Origin: Chitinophaga oryziterrae
GTDB taxonomy: Bacteria; Bacteroidota; Bacteroidia; Chitinophagales; Chitinophagaceae
NCBI RefSeq assembly: GCF_009758125.1
Contig: NZ_WRXO01000003.1
Span: forward strand, 310,001 to 374,000
Direction: 5' to 3'
DNA: 64,000 nucleotides
Made by a program: the position numbers and the translations under genes. This document shows positions 19,089 to 28,008 of this stretch, piece after piece. The notes under the pieces were generated by a model that had not been told where the DNA came from, did not search any database, and was given only the letters and a program-made list of their open reading frames with translations. Position 1 is the first letter of the stretch. Every line of letters begins with the position of its first letter.

Positions 19089-20027
19089 TTATAATTTATC
19101 GTGGGCAGGGGTCTCCTTCAGGATCCTGATACTCGCATTCAGCTCAAAACCAACGAGTAAGATGAAAGAGTAGAAATAAACGGAAAGCATCAGGATGATG
19201 ATGGTACCGATAGAGCCGTAAATCTTGTTATAGTTACTGAAGTTATTGACAAAATAGGAGAATAGGATGGTGACGAGGATCATCAGCATGGTAGCAAAAG
19301 TAGCCCCTGCGGTAACGAATTTCCATCGTTTGGTAGTAGCTGGTACAAAGCGGTAGATCACAGACAGGGTAGAAAAGAAGAGCAATCCTATCAATATCCA
19401 GCGGGTGACATCTGCCAGGGAGAGAATCCTTCTGTTAGTGATGCCGAGGGCATCAAATATGAACTTTAATACGGTTCCCTGGGCAATGATGAGGATGACG
19501 GTCAACAGTAACAGGAATACGAGAATAACGGTGATCCTCAATGCTGTTAGACGTTTCTGCCACCATTTCCTCCTTCTGAAACCGGGCGACTTTTTATTAA
19601 AGGCGCGCATCAGGCCCATTACTGCATTGGAAGAAGCGAAGAATCCCATCAGGAACGCGATGGATAACAGCCCGTTACGATGCGTATACAGGAAGTCATG
19701 GATCATATCGCGTACAATCATGTAGGTATTGTAGTTGGGCGTTACGTCTTCTGCCAGTTCGTAGAGAGTAGGTTCTACATTCTTCATGGGGATGTAGGGA
19801 ACCAGTGTGAACAGGAAGATAAAGAACGGGGGAATGGCCAGCAGGAAGTTGAATGAGATAGCTGCTGCCCTTTCCCCCAGGCTTTTATTGCGGGTTTCTT
19901 TCAGGAAAAACTTTACTACATCATAAAATGGCAGTCCTTCAAAGCCGGGTAACACAAGTGTTTTGCTTCTGTTAACCACACTGCGGACTGGTTTCGAATT
20001 GAGTACAAGTCTTTCCGGTTTGAACAT
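19089..20027 (-). CDS. YihY/BrkB-family inner-membrane protein
   Basis: 312 residues with about six transmembrane helices. Family signatures are LGERAAAISFNFLLAIPPFFIFLFTLVPYIP, FASSNAVMGLMRAFNK and a C-terminal IYGSIGTIIILMLSVYFYSFILLVGFELNA, all typical of the YihY/virulence factor BrkB family (historically mis-called RNase BN). The transport or structural role is undefined. The gene starts 4 bp after mltG ends, so the two are almost certainly co-transcribed. Confidence 0.92.
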   Translation of the reverse strand: MFKPERLVLNSKPVRSVVNRSKTLVLPGFEGLPFYDVVKFFLKETRNKSLGERAAAISFNFLLAIPPFFIFLFTLVPYIPMKNVEPTLYELAEDVTPNYNTYMIVRDMIHDFLYTHRNGLLSIAFLMGFFASSNAVMGLMRAFNKKSPGFRRRKWWQKRLTALRITVILVFLLLLTVILIIAQGTVLKFIFDALGITNRRILSLADVTRWILIGLLFFSTLSVIYRFVPATTKRWKFVTAGATFATMLMILVTILFSYFVNNFSNYNKIYGSIGTIIILMLSVYFYSFILLVGFELNASIRILKETPAHDKL

Positions 20028-20031
20028 AATC

Positions 20032-21090
20032 TTATATTCCTCTTGCGTTTAACGCGGCCTGGTATGCTCTGGCGTTCTTCATGTGCTCCTCATAGGTAGC
20101 AGCAAAAGCATGATAACCGGAGAAATCCCATTTGGCGCAGAAATAGAGGTAGTCTGTTTCCGGGGTATTCAGCACGGCTTCCAGCGTTTTGATGGAAGGG
20201 GTACAGATAGGGCCCGGAGGCAAACCCTCGTTACGGTAAGTATTGTAAGGAGAGTCGAACAGCAGGTGAACTTCCCTGATCCTCCTCAGACCAAAATCCT
20301 GCAAAGCAAATTTCACGGTAGGATCTGCCTGCAGGCGCATTCCTTTACGGAAGCGGTTCAGGTATACGCTGGAGATGAGCGGTTTCTCATCGTTCTTATT
20401 ACTTTCTTCTTCTACGATAGAGGCAAGGATAGTTACCTGGTTGATAGTGAGGCCCAGGTGTTTCGCAGACTCCTTACGGGCTTCTGTCCAGAACTCTTCC
20501 CTGCCTTCTTCTATCTTCTTAAAAGCGCTTTCCGCGGAGGTATTCCAGTAAAACTCATAACTGTTTGGAAGAACGGCGCACATGACGGTATTGGTATCCA
20601 CATTGAACTGGCGCAGGTATACCTGGTCATTGATCAAGGCCAGCAGGGTAGCAGAATCGGCTTCCAGATTGGCGCATATCTTATGGATAAAGTCTTTTTT
20701 GGTACGCAGTTTTGTGATAGTAAGAATAACCGGTGTTTGTCTGCCGGAACGCAGCAGTTTCACTATCTCAAAGTTACTCATTCCCCGGGTGATTTTGTAT
20801 TTACCGGCTTTTACGTGCTGGGGATAACTGAGTTCGCGTGCTACCCAGTCGAAGCTGCTGCGGCTGCGGATGATCTCCTGTTCTTCCAATCCCTCCAGCA
20901 CAGCCGAATAAGTGCTACCGGTGCGTACGTAAAAGAATTTATTGTCTCCGAATGCTTTTGTATTAGGACCAAATGTACGGTAGCCTACATAGACTAAAAC
21001 GCCTGCCGCAAGGCAGCACAATGCCACCAGCAAACGTTTCACCCAGGGGGATTTTTGCTTCTTCTGTTTAGATTTACTCTTTTTTGCCAT
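20032..21090 (-). CDS. mltG: endolytic murein transglycosylase MltG
   Basis: 352 residues from the ATG at 21090; an upstream TTG at 21111 would run into the secG terminator. A basic cytoplasmic N-terminus (KKSKSKQKKQ) is followed by one membrane helix (about 18-38) and a YceG/LysM-like plus catalytic domain. ILASIVEEESNK contains the conserved catalytic Glu region, and YLNRFRKGMRLQADPTVKF and YNTYRNEGLPPGPICTPS are diagnostic. MltG cleaves nascent glycan strands and so sets their length. The length agrees with the family. It is followed by the yihY-like gene. Confidence 0.95.
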   Translation of the reverse strand: MAKKSKSKQKKQKSPWVKRLLVALCCLAAGVLVYVGYRTFGPNTKAFGDNKFFYVRTGSTYSAVLEGLEEQEIIRSRSSFDWVARELSYPQHVKAGKYKITRGMSNFEIVKLLRSGRQTPVILTITKLRTKKDFIHKICANLEADSATLLALINDQVYLRQFNVDTNTVMCAVLPNSYEFYWNTSAESAFKKIEEGREEFWTEARKESAKHLGLTINQVTILASIVEEESNKNDEKPLISSVYLNRFRKGMRLQADPTVKFALQDFGLRRIREVHLLFDSPYNTYRNEGLPPGPICTPSIKTLEAVLNTPETDYLYFCAKWDFSGYHAFAATYEEHMKNARAYQAALNARGI

Positions 21091-21110
21091 AGAGGGTAGG
21101 GTAGTATTCA

Positions 21111-21139
21111 ATAAAAAACCTCGCTTTTTAAGGGCGAGG
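21111..21139 (-). terminator. intrinsic terminator after secG
   Basis: On the minus strand CCTCGC (21139-21134) pairs with GCGAGG (21124-21119), followed by a T-rich run over 21118-21111. It lies between secG and mltG and probably ends the lptE-secG transcript. Confidence 0.8.
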
Positions 21140-21168
21140 TCCTACATTATCTTTATCAAACCGGTTAT

Positions 21169-21501
21169 TTACGGTTTTTTAGGCGCTGGCGCAGGTGTCA
21201 TTGGTGTTGAAGGCTGTACGGGAGCGCTACCAGCAGCTTGTTCCATGATAGTTTTAGGTTGTTTTGCCACTGTTCCTTTGGAGATGAAGAAAGTAGAAGT
21301 GAGGCAAAGCACCGCGATAAGGGCAGCCAGTACCCATGTACCTTTTTCAAGTACATCTGTTGTCTGACGAACACCCATCACCTGGTTACCGAAACCACCG
21401 AAAGAACCGGATAATCCACCACCTTTAGGGTTCTGCACCAGTACGAAAAAGCCCAACAGCACGCAGGCCAGGATGATTAATATACCGAAAATGAATAACA
21501 T
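21169..21501 (-). CDS. secG: preprotein translocase subunit SecG
   Basis: 110 residues: a first membrane helix (LFIFGILIILACVLLGFFVLVQNPKGGGLSG), the conserved GGFGNQVMGVRQTTDVLEKGTW linker, a second helix (VLAALIAVLCLTSTFFI) and a Pro/Ala-rich tail. SecG is the accessory SecYEG channel subunit of the inner membrane. The GSFGGFG...TD-L-EK-T signature is clear. It follows the tetratricopeptide-like gene by 10 bp and is ended by a terminator. Confidence 0.95.
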   Translation of the reverse strand: MLFIFGILIILACVLLGFFVLVQNPKGGGLSGSFGGFGNQVMGVRQTTDVLEKGTWVLAALIAVLCLTSTFFISKGTVAKQPKTIMEQAAGSAPVQPSTPMTPAPAPKKP

Positions 21502-21511
21502 AATATATGTG

Positions 21512-22621
21512 TTAATTATTGTCTGTTAGTAACTGTAATTCCTTAATCTTTTGCGCAAAATAAGCGCTTTTGTTGGGATTAAGCAAACTTAATTTTTGAT
21601 ATATGTGGATGGCCGTTTGGTACTGCCTTTGCTTCGCCCAGATTTCCGCCAGTGTTTCAGAAACAACGTCATCAGTGAGGGTGATAGACTCCATCGCCAT
21701 CTTCTCTACCGCCTCCGAAACTTCAGGATCGAAGTCTTCATAACTGCGCCTTAATTCCTTGTGATATTGTTCTTTAGTAGCCTTTTCCGAGAAGGTATGT
21801 TTGATATCTTTCAGCCAGGAAGTGAAGCTCTTCATTTCAGAAGCGCCTTTTTCACTGATCACTTCGGCCTGTTCCGGTTCTTTCAGGCGTTTATAGGCGA
21901 AGTAGTCGTCGGTATATAAAGGCTGGTAAGTAAGGGTATTTTCCGCAGGCCCCATTTCCAGCGGGAAGATTTTGATATCATCATCCTCTATTCCGGTGTT
22001 TACAGTGGTATCGGCCATTGGCTTTATTACTGTAATAGGAGAAGGGGTTGCTTCCACTTCCGGCGCTTTATAAACCGTTTCCGGTGTTTCGTACAGGATT
22101 TCAGGTTCAGGCGCTGTGTAAGCAGGTTCCGGCTCTGCATTCACAGGTTCCGGCGCTACGTAAAGAGTCTCTGGTTCCACATTCACAGGTTCCGGCACAT
22201 ACTCAGGTCCATCTACCACTATTTCTTTATCAGAAATAGTAATGAACTCTTCTTTCTCCGGAGTCAGACCCGGATAAGAGAGGAGAGAATCGTCCAGTAA
22301 AGGAACATATGCAGCAGGCTGTTCCGGTTCAACAGGTTTTACCGGTTCAGGAACAAAAGGTACCTCAGGAGTTACAACAGCCTTTGCTTCATCACTGGTA
22401 ATGAACCGGTAGAAGTAATGCATGTTGGTACTGTACAACTGGGCTGTTTTAACGGCCGGGGCCAGCAGATTGCGTTGTACGGTATATTGTTTTTTGGCAA
22501 GAAGCAGGCGTGCAGTAGTAAAATACGGATACGACGTTACCAGCCGCTCTATAGCTGCCTCATCCACCTGCTTGATATCAGGTTCCTGGAAGATATGCTG
22601 AATGATCCTGTTCGCGGTCAT
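21512..22621 (-). CDS. conserved hypothetical protein with Pro/Glu-rich repeats
   Basis: 369 residues. The N-terminal ~75 residues (TANRIIQHIFQEPDIKQVDE, SYPYFTTARLLLAKK) and the C-terminal ~110 residues (DDVVSETLAEIWAKQRQYQTAIHIYQKLSLLNP, a TPR-like motif) are ordered. Between them lies a low-complexity linker of EPVNVEPETLYVAPEPVNAE-type repeats. This architecture occurs in Bacteroidota next to secG and lptE; the role is unknown, possibly an envelope-biogenesis adaptor. No signal peptide is visible. The linker is likely disordered and length-variable. Confidence 0.78.
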   Translation of the reverse strand: MTANRIIQHIFQEPDIKQVDEAAIERLVTSYPYFTTARLLLAKKQYTVQRNLLAPAVKTAQLYSTNMHYFYRFITSDEAKAVVTPEVPFVPEPVKPVEPEQPAAYVPLLDDSLLSYPGLTPEKEEFITISDKEIVVDGPEYVPEPVNVEPETLYVAPEPVNAEPEPAYTAPEPEILYETPETVYKAPEVEATPSPITVIKPMADTTVNTGIEDDDIKIFPLEMGPAENTLTYQPLYTDDYFAYKRLKEPEQAEVISEKGASEMKSFTSWLKDIKHTFSEKATKEQYHKELRRSYEDFDPEVSEAVEKMAMESITLTDDVVSETLAEIWAKQRQYQTAIHIYQKLSLLNPNKSAYFAQKIKELQLLTDNN

Positions 22622-22667
22622 ATGCTGCTAAAGTATGAAAAAAATTCAAATATGTATGAAGTACTTA

Positions 22668-23180
22668 CTACCAGTTAGCATAAGCTTTATTAAAGATATC
22701 ATCCACTACTCCGGGGATGATGGTATTCTCCAGTAATCCATTCTCTACTGCGCTGGGCAGCTGGGTTGCCGGGAATTCTGCCGGGCGGGTAAAAGACTGG
22801 GTAAAACCCTTCTTATCACCGATCCTTTTAATAAAAGTGATGCTTACGGTTACATTCAGACGGGAAGTGGAGGCCTTATCCACATTGGTAACGGCGGCGT
22901 TACTGAAGGAATAGCCTGTAATAGCCCCTTTGAACTCATAATCAGCATTATCTTCATTGGTTTGGGTAAGCCTGGTCTGCGACTGTATCTTGGTACGCAG
23001 TTTTTCGGTCAGGTTCTGGCTTAACGTCGGGTTATTGATAGGCGCCCTGTTCTCAATAAACCGGACATTCACGGTTTTGGCCCCTGGTTCTATACTGGCA
23101 CCGGAAGCTGAATATTTTACGGAGCATCCGCCCAATACCAGCAGCATATTTATTGCGATAATTAGTCTGATCATTTTCAT
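22668..23180 (-). CDS. lptE: LptE-family LPS assembly lipoprotein
   Basis: 170 residues with a lipoprotein signal (LVLGGCS, Cys19). The mature domain has VKYSASGASI near the start, then VNVRFIENRAPINNPTLSQNLTEKLRTKI and YEFKGAITGYS, which is the Bacteroidota LptE signature. LptE plugs the LptD barrel and helps insert LPS into the outer leaflet. The start codon overlaps the stop of the sigma-54 activator gene (TAATG), implying translational coupling. Confidence 0.9.
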   Translation of the reverse strand: MKMIRLIIAINMLLVLGGCSVKYSASGASIEPGAKTVNVRFIENRAPINNPTLSQNLTEKLRTKIQSQTRLTQTNEDNADYEFKGAITGYSFSNAAVTNVDKASTSRLNVTVSITFIKRIGDKKGFTQSFTRPAEFPATQLPSAVENGLLENTIIPGVVDDIFNKAYANW

Positions 23181-24427
23181 TATTCGTTGATGTTGTATTC
23201 TTTCAGTTTCCTGTACAAAGTTCTTTCAGAAATACCTAAATCCAACGCAGCATCTTTTCTTTTTCCCTTATGTTTTTTCAGCGCTTTTACGATGAGTTCT
23301 TTTTCCTTGTCGGCAATAGACAGTGTTTCTTCCACTTCTTCGTGGTGGTCTATCTTATTATTATCCTGTAAGATAAAAGGCTGGGGGGAAGATAATGCGG
23401 CAGAACTACTGCTGGTGACTACTTCCTGTTGCGGGTGGAAGTTGTGCATTACATGATTATCCTGGAAGTTGTTATTGTGTATGATGTTAGGATTCTGGAG
23501 GACATCAAAGAACATTTTCTTCAATTCCGTTACATCCTTTTTCATATCAAAAAACAGCTTGTAGAGGATATCCCTTTCGCTGGCAAAGTCGCTGCTACCG
23601 TTGGAATGTGGTCCGGCCAGCATAGGGAGGCGGGATGTTTCCAGTACTTCGGGTAAGAAGCGTCTTAATTCTTTGGCGTTCACCAGTTTATCCACTGTCA
23701 GCACAGAGATCTGTTCTGCCATGTTCTTCAGTTCACGTACGTTACCTCTCCAGGGGTAATTCACCAGGATATCCCGGGCTTCATCGTCCAGTTGTATAGA
23801 AGGTGATTTATAGCGTTCGGAGAAGTCTACGCAGAATTTGCGGAACAGCAGGTAAATATCCTCTTTTCTGTCGCGCAGGGAAGGGACCCTGATAGGCACG
23901 GTATTTAAACGGTAGTAGAGGTCTTCCCGGAACTTGCCCTGCTGTGTATGGTCCAGCAGATCGCGGTTAGTAGCGGTAATTACCCTTACATCTGTTTTCT
24001 GTACTTTGGAAGATCCTACTCTTATATATTCTCCTGTTTCCAGTACGCGTAATAAACGGGCCTGGGTACCGAGGGGCATTTCCCCGATCTCATCCAGGAA
24101 AATGGTACCGCCGCTTACGGTTTCAAAGTAACCTTTGCGGCTGTCTACCGCACCGGTAAAGGAGCCTTTCTCGTGACCAAATAATTCAGAGTCGATGGTA
24201 CCTTCCGGAATAGCGCCGCAGTTAACGGCAATAAATGGGTTATGTTTCCGGGCACTCAGGGAGTGGATGATATTGGAAAACACTTCTTTACCAACGCCGC
24301 TTTCTCCCACGATCAATACGGTAAGATCCGTATTAGCCACCTGTATTGCTACCTGCAGCGCATAGTTCAATGCGGGGGAGTTTCCTATAATGCCAAACCT
24401 GTTTTTAATGGACTGTATATTATCCAT
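23180..24427 (-). CDS. sigma-54 interaction domain / Fis-type transcriptional activator
   Basis: 415 residues with no N-terminal receiver domain. The AAA+ domain begins almost at once: Walker A GESGVGKE (41-48), sigma-54 contact loop GSFTGA (88-93), Walker B GGTIFLDEIGE (106-116), and RVITATNRDL and YYRLNTVPIRVPSLRDRKEDI. A linker rich in His and Asn follows, and the protein ends with a Fis-type helix-turn-helix (KRKDAALDLGISERTLYRKL). It should hydrolyse ATP to open sigma-54 promoters, but its input signal is not evident. It sits 70 bp after miaB and overlaps lptE. Confidence 0.93.
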   Translation of the reverse strand: MDNIQSIKNRFGIIGNSPALNYALQVAIQVANTDLTVLIVGESGVGKEVFSNIIHSLSARKHNPFIAVNCGAIPEGTIDSELFGHEKGSFTGAVDSRKGYFETVSGGTIFLDEIGEMPLGTQARLLRVLETGEYIRVGSSKVQKTDVRVITATNRDLLDHTQQGKFREDLYYRLNTVPIRVPSLRDRKEDIYLLFRKFCVDFSERYKSPSIQLDDEARDILVNYPWRGNVRELKNMAEQISVLTVDKLVNAKELRRFLPEVLETSRLPMLAGPHSNGSSDFASERDILYKLFFDMKKDVTELKKMFFDVLQNPNIIHNNNFQDNHVMHNFHPQQEVVTSSSSAALSSPQPFILQDNNKIDHHEEVEETLSIADKEKELIVKALKKHKGKRKDAALDLGISERTLYRKLKEYNINE

Positions 24428-24497
24428 ATCCTTATTTTATCCTTTTGCTTTGCCCGAAGGAACAACAAAAGGAGCAGTGATCCAATAATTTATCTTT

Positions 24498-25910
24498 TTA
24501 TGCTTTGCCTGTCGATGTTCCCAATAAGGTGCCGGCAGTACAATCCTCTACCTTCACCCATACGTATTCGCCTTTTTTATGATCTTCTTTAGGAAAAATC
24601 ACCACCTTATTATGATCTGTTCTTCCAAACAAATGATCTTCAGATCTCTTTGACGTTCCTTCTATCAGTACTTTGAACGTCTTGCCTACATCTTTCTGCA
24701 TGCTTAACAAAGAATGTCCGCGGTGCAGTTCCACCACTTCAGCCAGTCGTCTTCTCTTCACGTCTTCCGGAATATCGTCCTGGTAACGGCGTGCCGCCAG
24801 GGTCCCCGGACGTTCTGAGTAGAAGAACATATAGGCCAGGTCGTATTTGACATAGTCCATCATGCTGAGTGTCTCCTGGTGATCTTCTTCCGTTTCTGTA
24901 CAGAAACCGGTGATCACGTCGGTAGACAGTGCACAGTCGGGGAGTATTTCCCGTATTCTTTCAATCTTTTTCATGTACCATTCCCGGGTATAGGTACGGT
25001 TCATGAGTTGGAGGATACGGGTACTTCCGCTTTGCACCGGCAGGTGGATGTAATTGCAGATATTCTCGTACTTAGCTATAACGAACAATACTTCGTCTGT
25101 AATATCTTTAGGGTGAGAGGTGCTAAACCGTACACGCAGGAGAGGGCTGATCTGTGCTACTTTTTCCAGCAGGTTGGCGAAGGTAACGGTGATATCTTCA
25201 CTTACCCAGTAATAGGAGTCCACATTCTGGCCCAGCAGGGTTACCTCTCGGTAGCCCCTGTTAAACATATCCGTAGCTTCTTTGATAATGGAGTCCATAT
25301 CCCTGCTGCGCTCGCGGCCGCGGGTAAAGGGAACGACACAGAAGGAACACATGTTGTTACAGCCCCTCATAATGGAAACGAAGGCGGTTACGCCGTTGGT
25401 ATCCAGTCTTACAGGGTTGATATCTCCATACGTTTCCTCACGGCTCAGTAACACGTTTACGGTTTTCTGACCGGTTTCGGCTTCTTCTATAAGAGCGGGG
25501 AGGGTGCGGTAAGCATCCGGGCCTACCACCATATCTACCAGTTTCTCTTCTTCTATGAGCTTGGATTTCAGGCGTTCAGCCATGCATCCCAGCACACCTA
25601 CCAGTAGTTCCGGGTTACGTTGTTTCAGTTTACGGAATTCGGTAAGGCGTTTACGTACGGTTACTTCTGCTTTTTCCCTGATAGAGCAGGTATTAAGCAG
25701 GATGAGACTGGCATCTTCAACGTTGCGGGTAGGTCCGAAACCATCCTCTTTCAGTATGGACGCAACAATTTCGCTATCGTTGAAGTTCATCTGGCAACCA
25801 TAGCTTTCAATATAGAATTTTTTAGTATAAGTCTGTGTTTCAGTAGCCTCTGGCCCGTAAGCTTCTCCCTGACGGGTTTCATCATGCACTTTGGTAACCT
25901 GATCAAGCAT
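24498..25910 (-). CDS. miaB: tRNA-2-methylthio-N6-dimethylallyladenosine synthase MiaB
   Basis: 470 residues from the ATG at 25910; a TTG three codons upstream is less likely. It has an N-terminal UPF0004 domain ([16 protein letters not shown] with the first cluster Cys), a radical-SAM core with [20 protein letters not shown] (CxxxCxxC), a [12 protein letters not shown] strand and a C-terminal TRAM domain. It methylthiolates i6A37 of tRNAs reading U-initial codons, using two 4Fe-4S clusters. A TAGTTTTG element (minus strand, 25942-25935) fits a Bacteroidota -7 box and lies in the tail of the upstream response-regulator gene. Confidence 0.96.
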   Translation of the reverse strand: MLDQVTKVHDETRQGEAYGPEATETQTYTKKFYIESYGCQMNFNDSEIVASILKEDGFGPTRNVEDASLILLNTCSIREKAEVTVRKRLTEFRKLKQRNPELLVGVLGCMAERLKSKLIEEEKLVDMVVGPDAYRTLPALIEEAETGQKTVNVLLSREETYGDINPVRLDTNGVTAFVSIMRGCNNMCSFCVVPFTRGRERSRDMDSIIKEATDMFNRGYREVTLLGQNVDSYYWVSEDITVTFANLLEKVAQISPLLRVRFSTSHPKDITDEVLFVIAKYENICNYIHLPVQSGSTRILQLMNRTYTREWYMKKIERIREILPDCALSTDVITGFCTETEEDHQETLSMMDYVKYDLAYMFFYSERPGTLAARRYQDDIPEDVKRRRLAEVVELHRGHSLLSMQKDVGKTFKVLIEGTSKRSEDHLFGRTDHNKVVIFPKEDHKKGEYVWVKVEDCTAGTLLGTSTGKA

Positions 25911-25925
25911 TATTTGCAACTAATT

Positions 25926-26582
25926 TTAGGAAAGCAAAACTAAGCAATAAAATCCGAAAATGACAGAATGGCATGGGTTAGTGAGGATAAACCTGATCAA
26001 AGCTGCGGGGGTTTTCAGTTGCAGCTTTTGCATGATGTTTTTACGATGGGTTTCTATGGTATAAATACTAAGGTGGAGCTCGTCTGCTATTTGCTGATTG
26101 GTGTATTGTTTACTGATCAGTTGTATAATTTCTATTTCCCGTTTGGTAAGGTTATAAGGCTTGAGGAAAGAGGTATCGGAGTTAATGACCTTACCCGGAT
26201 AACTGGCCCCGCCTGCGTGTACGAGGCGGATGGTATGAATCAGCTCTTCTTTATCACAGTTTTTGACCAGGTACCCGTTGGCGCCGTTATTACGGGCCTG
26301 GGAGATGAGGTGTGGTTCATTATAGGAAGAAAGGATGATAATACGGGTACAGGGGTAGAGCTGCCGGATGTGTTTGGTGGCTTCCAGTCCGTTGATGAAA
26401 GGCATATTGATGTCCAGCAACACGATGTCTGGCTGTTCAACGGAAAGGAGGTCCAGGAGTTCTTTGCCATTAGCAGCGGTATGTGTGATCAGTAAATTCT
26501 CTTCCTCTTGCAGAAGGGAACAGATACCATCGAGGAAAAGGGTGTGATCGTCTGCGATAATAATTTTAACGTGGGATGACAT
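25926..26582 (-). CDS. NarL/LuxR-type response regulator
   Basis: 218 residues. The receiver domain (1-120) has the acidic pair DD (11-12), phospho-acceptor Asp57 in VLLDINMP, and the conserved Lys in GYLVKN. The C-terminal LuxR helix-turn-helix (about 143-200) contains NLTKREIEIIQLISKQYTNQQIA. The last ~15 residues (VIFGFYCLVLLS) are hydrophobic and look like read-through beyond the usual end. It pairs with the overlapping histidine kinase gene (17 bp overlap). The target promoters are unknown. Confidence 0.93.
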   Translation of the reverse strand: MSSHVKIIIADDHTLFLDGICSLLQEEENLLITHTAANGKELLDLLSVEQPDIVLLDINMPFINGLEATKHIRQLYPCTRIIILSSYNEPHLISQARNNGANGYLVKNCDKEELIHTIRLVHAGGASYPGKVINSDTSFLKPYNLTKREIEIIQLISKQYTNQQIADELHLSIYTIETHRKNIMQKLQLKTPAALIRFILTNPCHSVIFGFYCLVLLS

Positions 26583-27318
26583 TTGATGGGATATTTATAA
26601 TGAATGTGGTGCCTGACTGGCCTGTATCTACGTTAATCTTTCCACGCAACAGCTTTACGCGGGAGTAGACGCTCTGTAATCCAATGCCCCTGGTATGATC
26701 ACTGTTTTCCGGAAGACCAATCCCATCGTCTTCCACCAGGATTTCCAGGTAGGTGGGGAAATATAAGAGCTGGACCGTAGCAGCGGTGGCGTAAGAATGC
26801 CGGATGATATTACAGGTAAGTTCCATGACTATGCGGTACATGATGAGTTCCTGCCGGGGATCAAAGCAGGGCATATATGTATTACAGCAGCAATGGAAGA
26901 TGATGCCGTTTTCATTTTCGATGTTAGCGAAGTGTTCCTGGAGTATTTGTGTGAGCGGGGTTGTGCCGAACATAGGCGGCATCAGGTTGTGTGTGGCGCG
27001 GCGAACATTATTACTGGTTTCATCCACCAGTTGCAACAGACGGCGGGCCTTTCGCTTATCCAGGTCTGAGGTGTAGTGGAGGCTTTGAAGGTTGATCTTA
27101 ATTGCCGCGAGGCTGCTGCCTATTTCATCATGGATATCGTCCGCGATCCTTTTCCTTTCCGCTTCCTGGATATCCAGTTCCTGGTGTTGCAGACGCAGGT
27201 AAGCTTTTTTGTAAAAGTTAGCGCGATTGATTAAAATAATAAGCCATACGACTAAGGGTATTACGGCAGCTACCGAATACGCTGAGGGAATGTGGTGCGA
27301 TAACAGACAGATGCTCAT
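26566..27318 (-). CDS. sensor histidine kinase (HisKA_3 / NarX type)
   Basis: 250 residues with a short N-terminus, one membrane helix (about 17-32), a coiled stretch (RLQHQELDIQEAERKRIAD), the phospho-acceptor His63 in DDIHDEIGSSL, and a HATPase domain with VEDDGIGLPE (N-box/G1) and GIGLQSVYSR. There is no extracytoplasmic sensory domain, so the signal must come from the membrane or a partner. It forms a two-component system with the overlapping NarL-type regulator. Confidence 0.92.
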   Translation of the reverse strand: MSICLLSHHIPSAYSVAAVIPLVVWLIILINRANFYKKAYLRLQHQELDIQEAERKRIADDIHDEIGSSLAAIKINLQSLHYTSDLDKRKARRLLQLVDETSNNVRRATHNLMPPMFGTTPLTQILQEHFANIENENGIIFHCCCNTYMPCFDPRQELIMYRIVMELTCNIIRHSYATAATVQLLYFPTYLEILVEDDGIGLPENSDHTRGIGLQSVYSRVKLLRGKINVDTGQSGTTFIINIPSNVIPR

Positions 27319-27598
27319 AGTACAGAGAATGAAGGGGTAAAATCACGCCGAATATGAGAGAAGTAAAGATGTTGTCCCGATAATATTATATGCAAGTCTA
27401 CTAAAAAAAAGGATTGCTGCCTTCTTTTGCCGGGATAGATTTAAAAGATTTATTTACAGGAGATTAGAAAGGGGAAATATATTTATAGTTGTCTTGTCAG
27501 ACATTGGATTATATGTAAATGAATAAGCTAAATTGATATTTACTATCAATTACAGTTTATATTATATTAGTATTATCGGTGGTATTGGAAATTTCAGA

Positions 27599-27832
27599 CT
27601 AAAATTCGTACAATTCCCAGAAAGCATTCAGCGCCTGTTGTTGATGAGGGGCAATCTTTTCATTGGGGGTAGTGCTTTTTCTTATTTCTCCTGGTACAGT
27701 CCGCCAGGTCAGTGTATCTTTTTCCCCGTTTTCCCGCTTAATAGTAAATAGATATTCATTTTCATTCACTTTGTCAACAATCACTTTAGAATCGTCTCTG
27801 GTAAAAAATGAGATTGGATAGGATTTGATCAT
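27599..27832 (-). CDS. small hypothetical protein
   Basis: 77 residues from the ATG at 27832; the frame opens further to a TTG at 27853. The sequence (VIVDKVNENEYLFTIKRENGE, TLTWRTVPGE, then HQQQALNAFWELYEF) is polar and protein-like: a small beta-rich front and a C-terminal helix. No signal peptide or family is recognised. It lies alone between the two-component pair and the FecR gene. The 280-bp gap on its downstream side shows no other gene. Confidence 0.55.
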   Translation of the reverse strand: MIKSYPISFFTRDDSKVIVDKVNENEYLFTIKRENGEKDTLTWRTVPGEIRKSTTPNEKIAPHQQQALNAFWELYEF

Positions 27833-28008
27833 GGTATTTTTCAATATCTGCAAGATTAAGTATTTAAATAGAAAAAAGCAAGACAGGGCAACGGAATTTA
27901 CTCACTCTCGTAATAGCCGATGGGAACGGCTTTCTCAGGAATACGGAAAAAAATTGAGTAATCGTATCAATGTATGGGTCATGTGGATTGTCATAGTTAA
28001 ATACACAC

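Noticed and set aside
20083..20997. 304-codon plus-strand frame opposite mltG
   Set aside because: mltG on the minus strand shows diagnostic motifs over its full length; the opposite frame has no recognisable domain.
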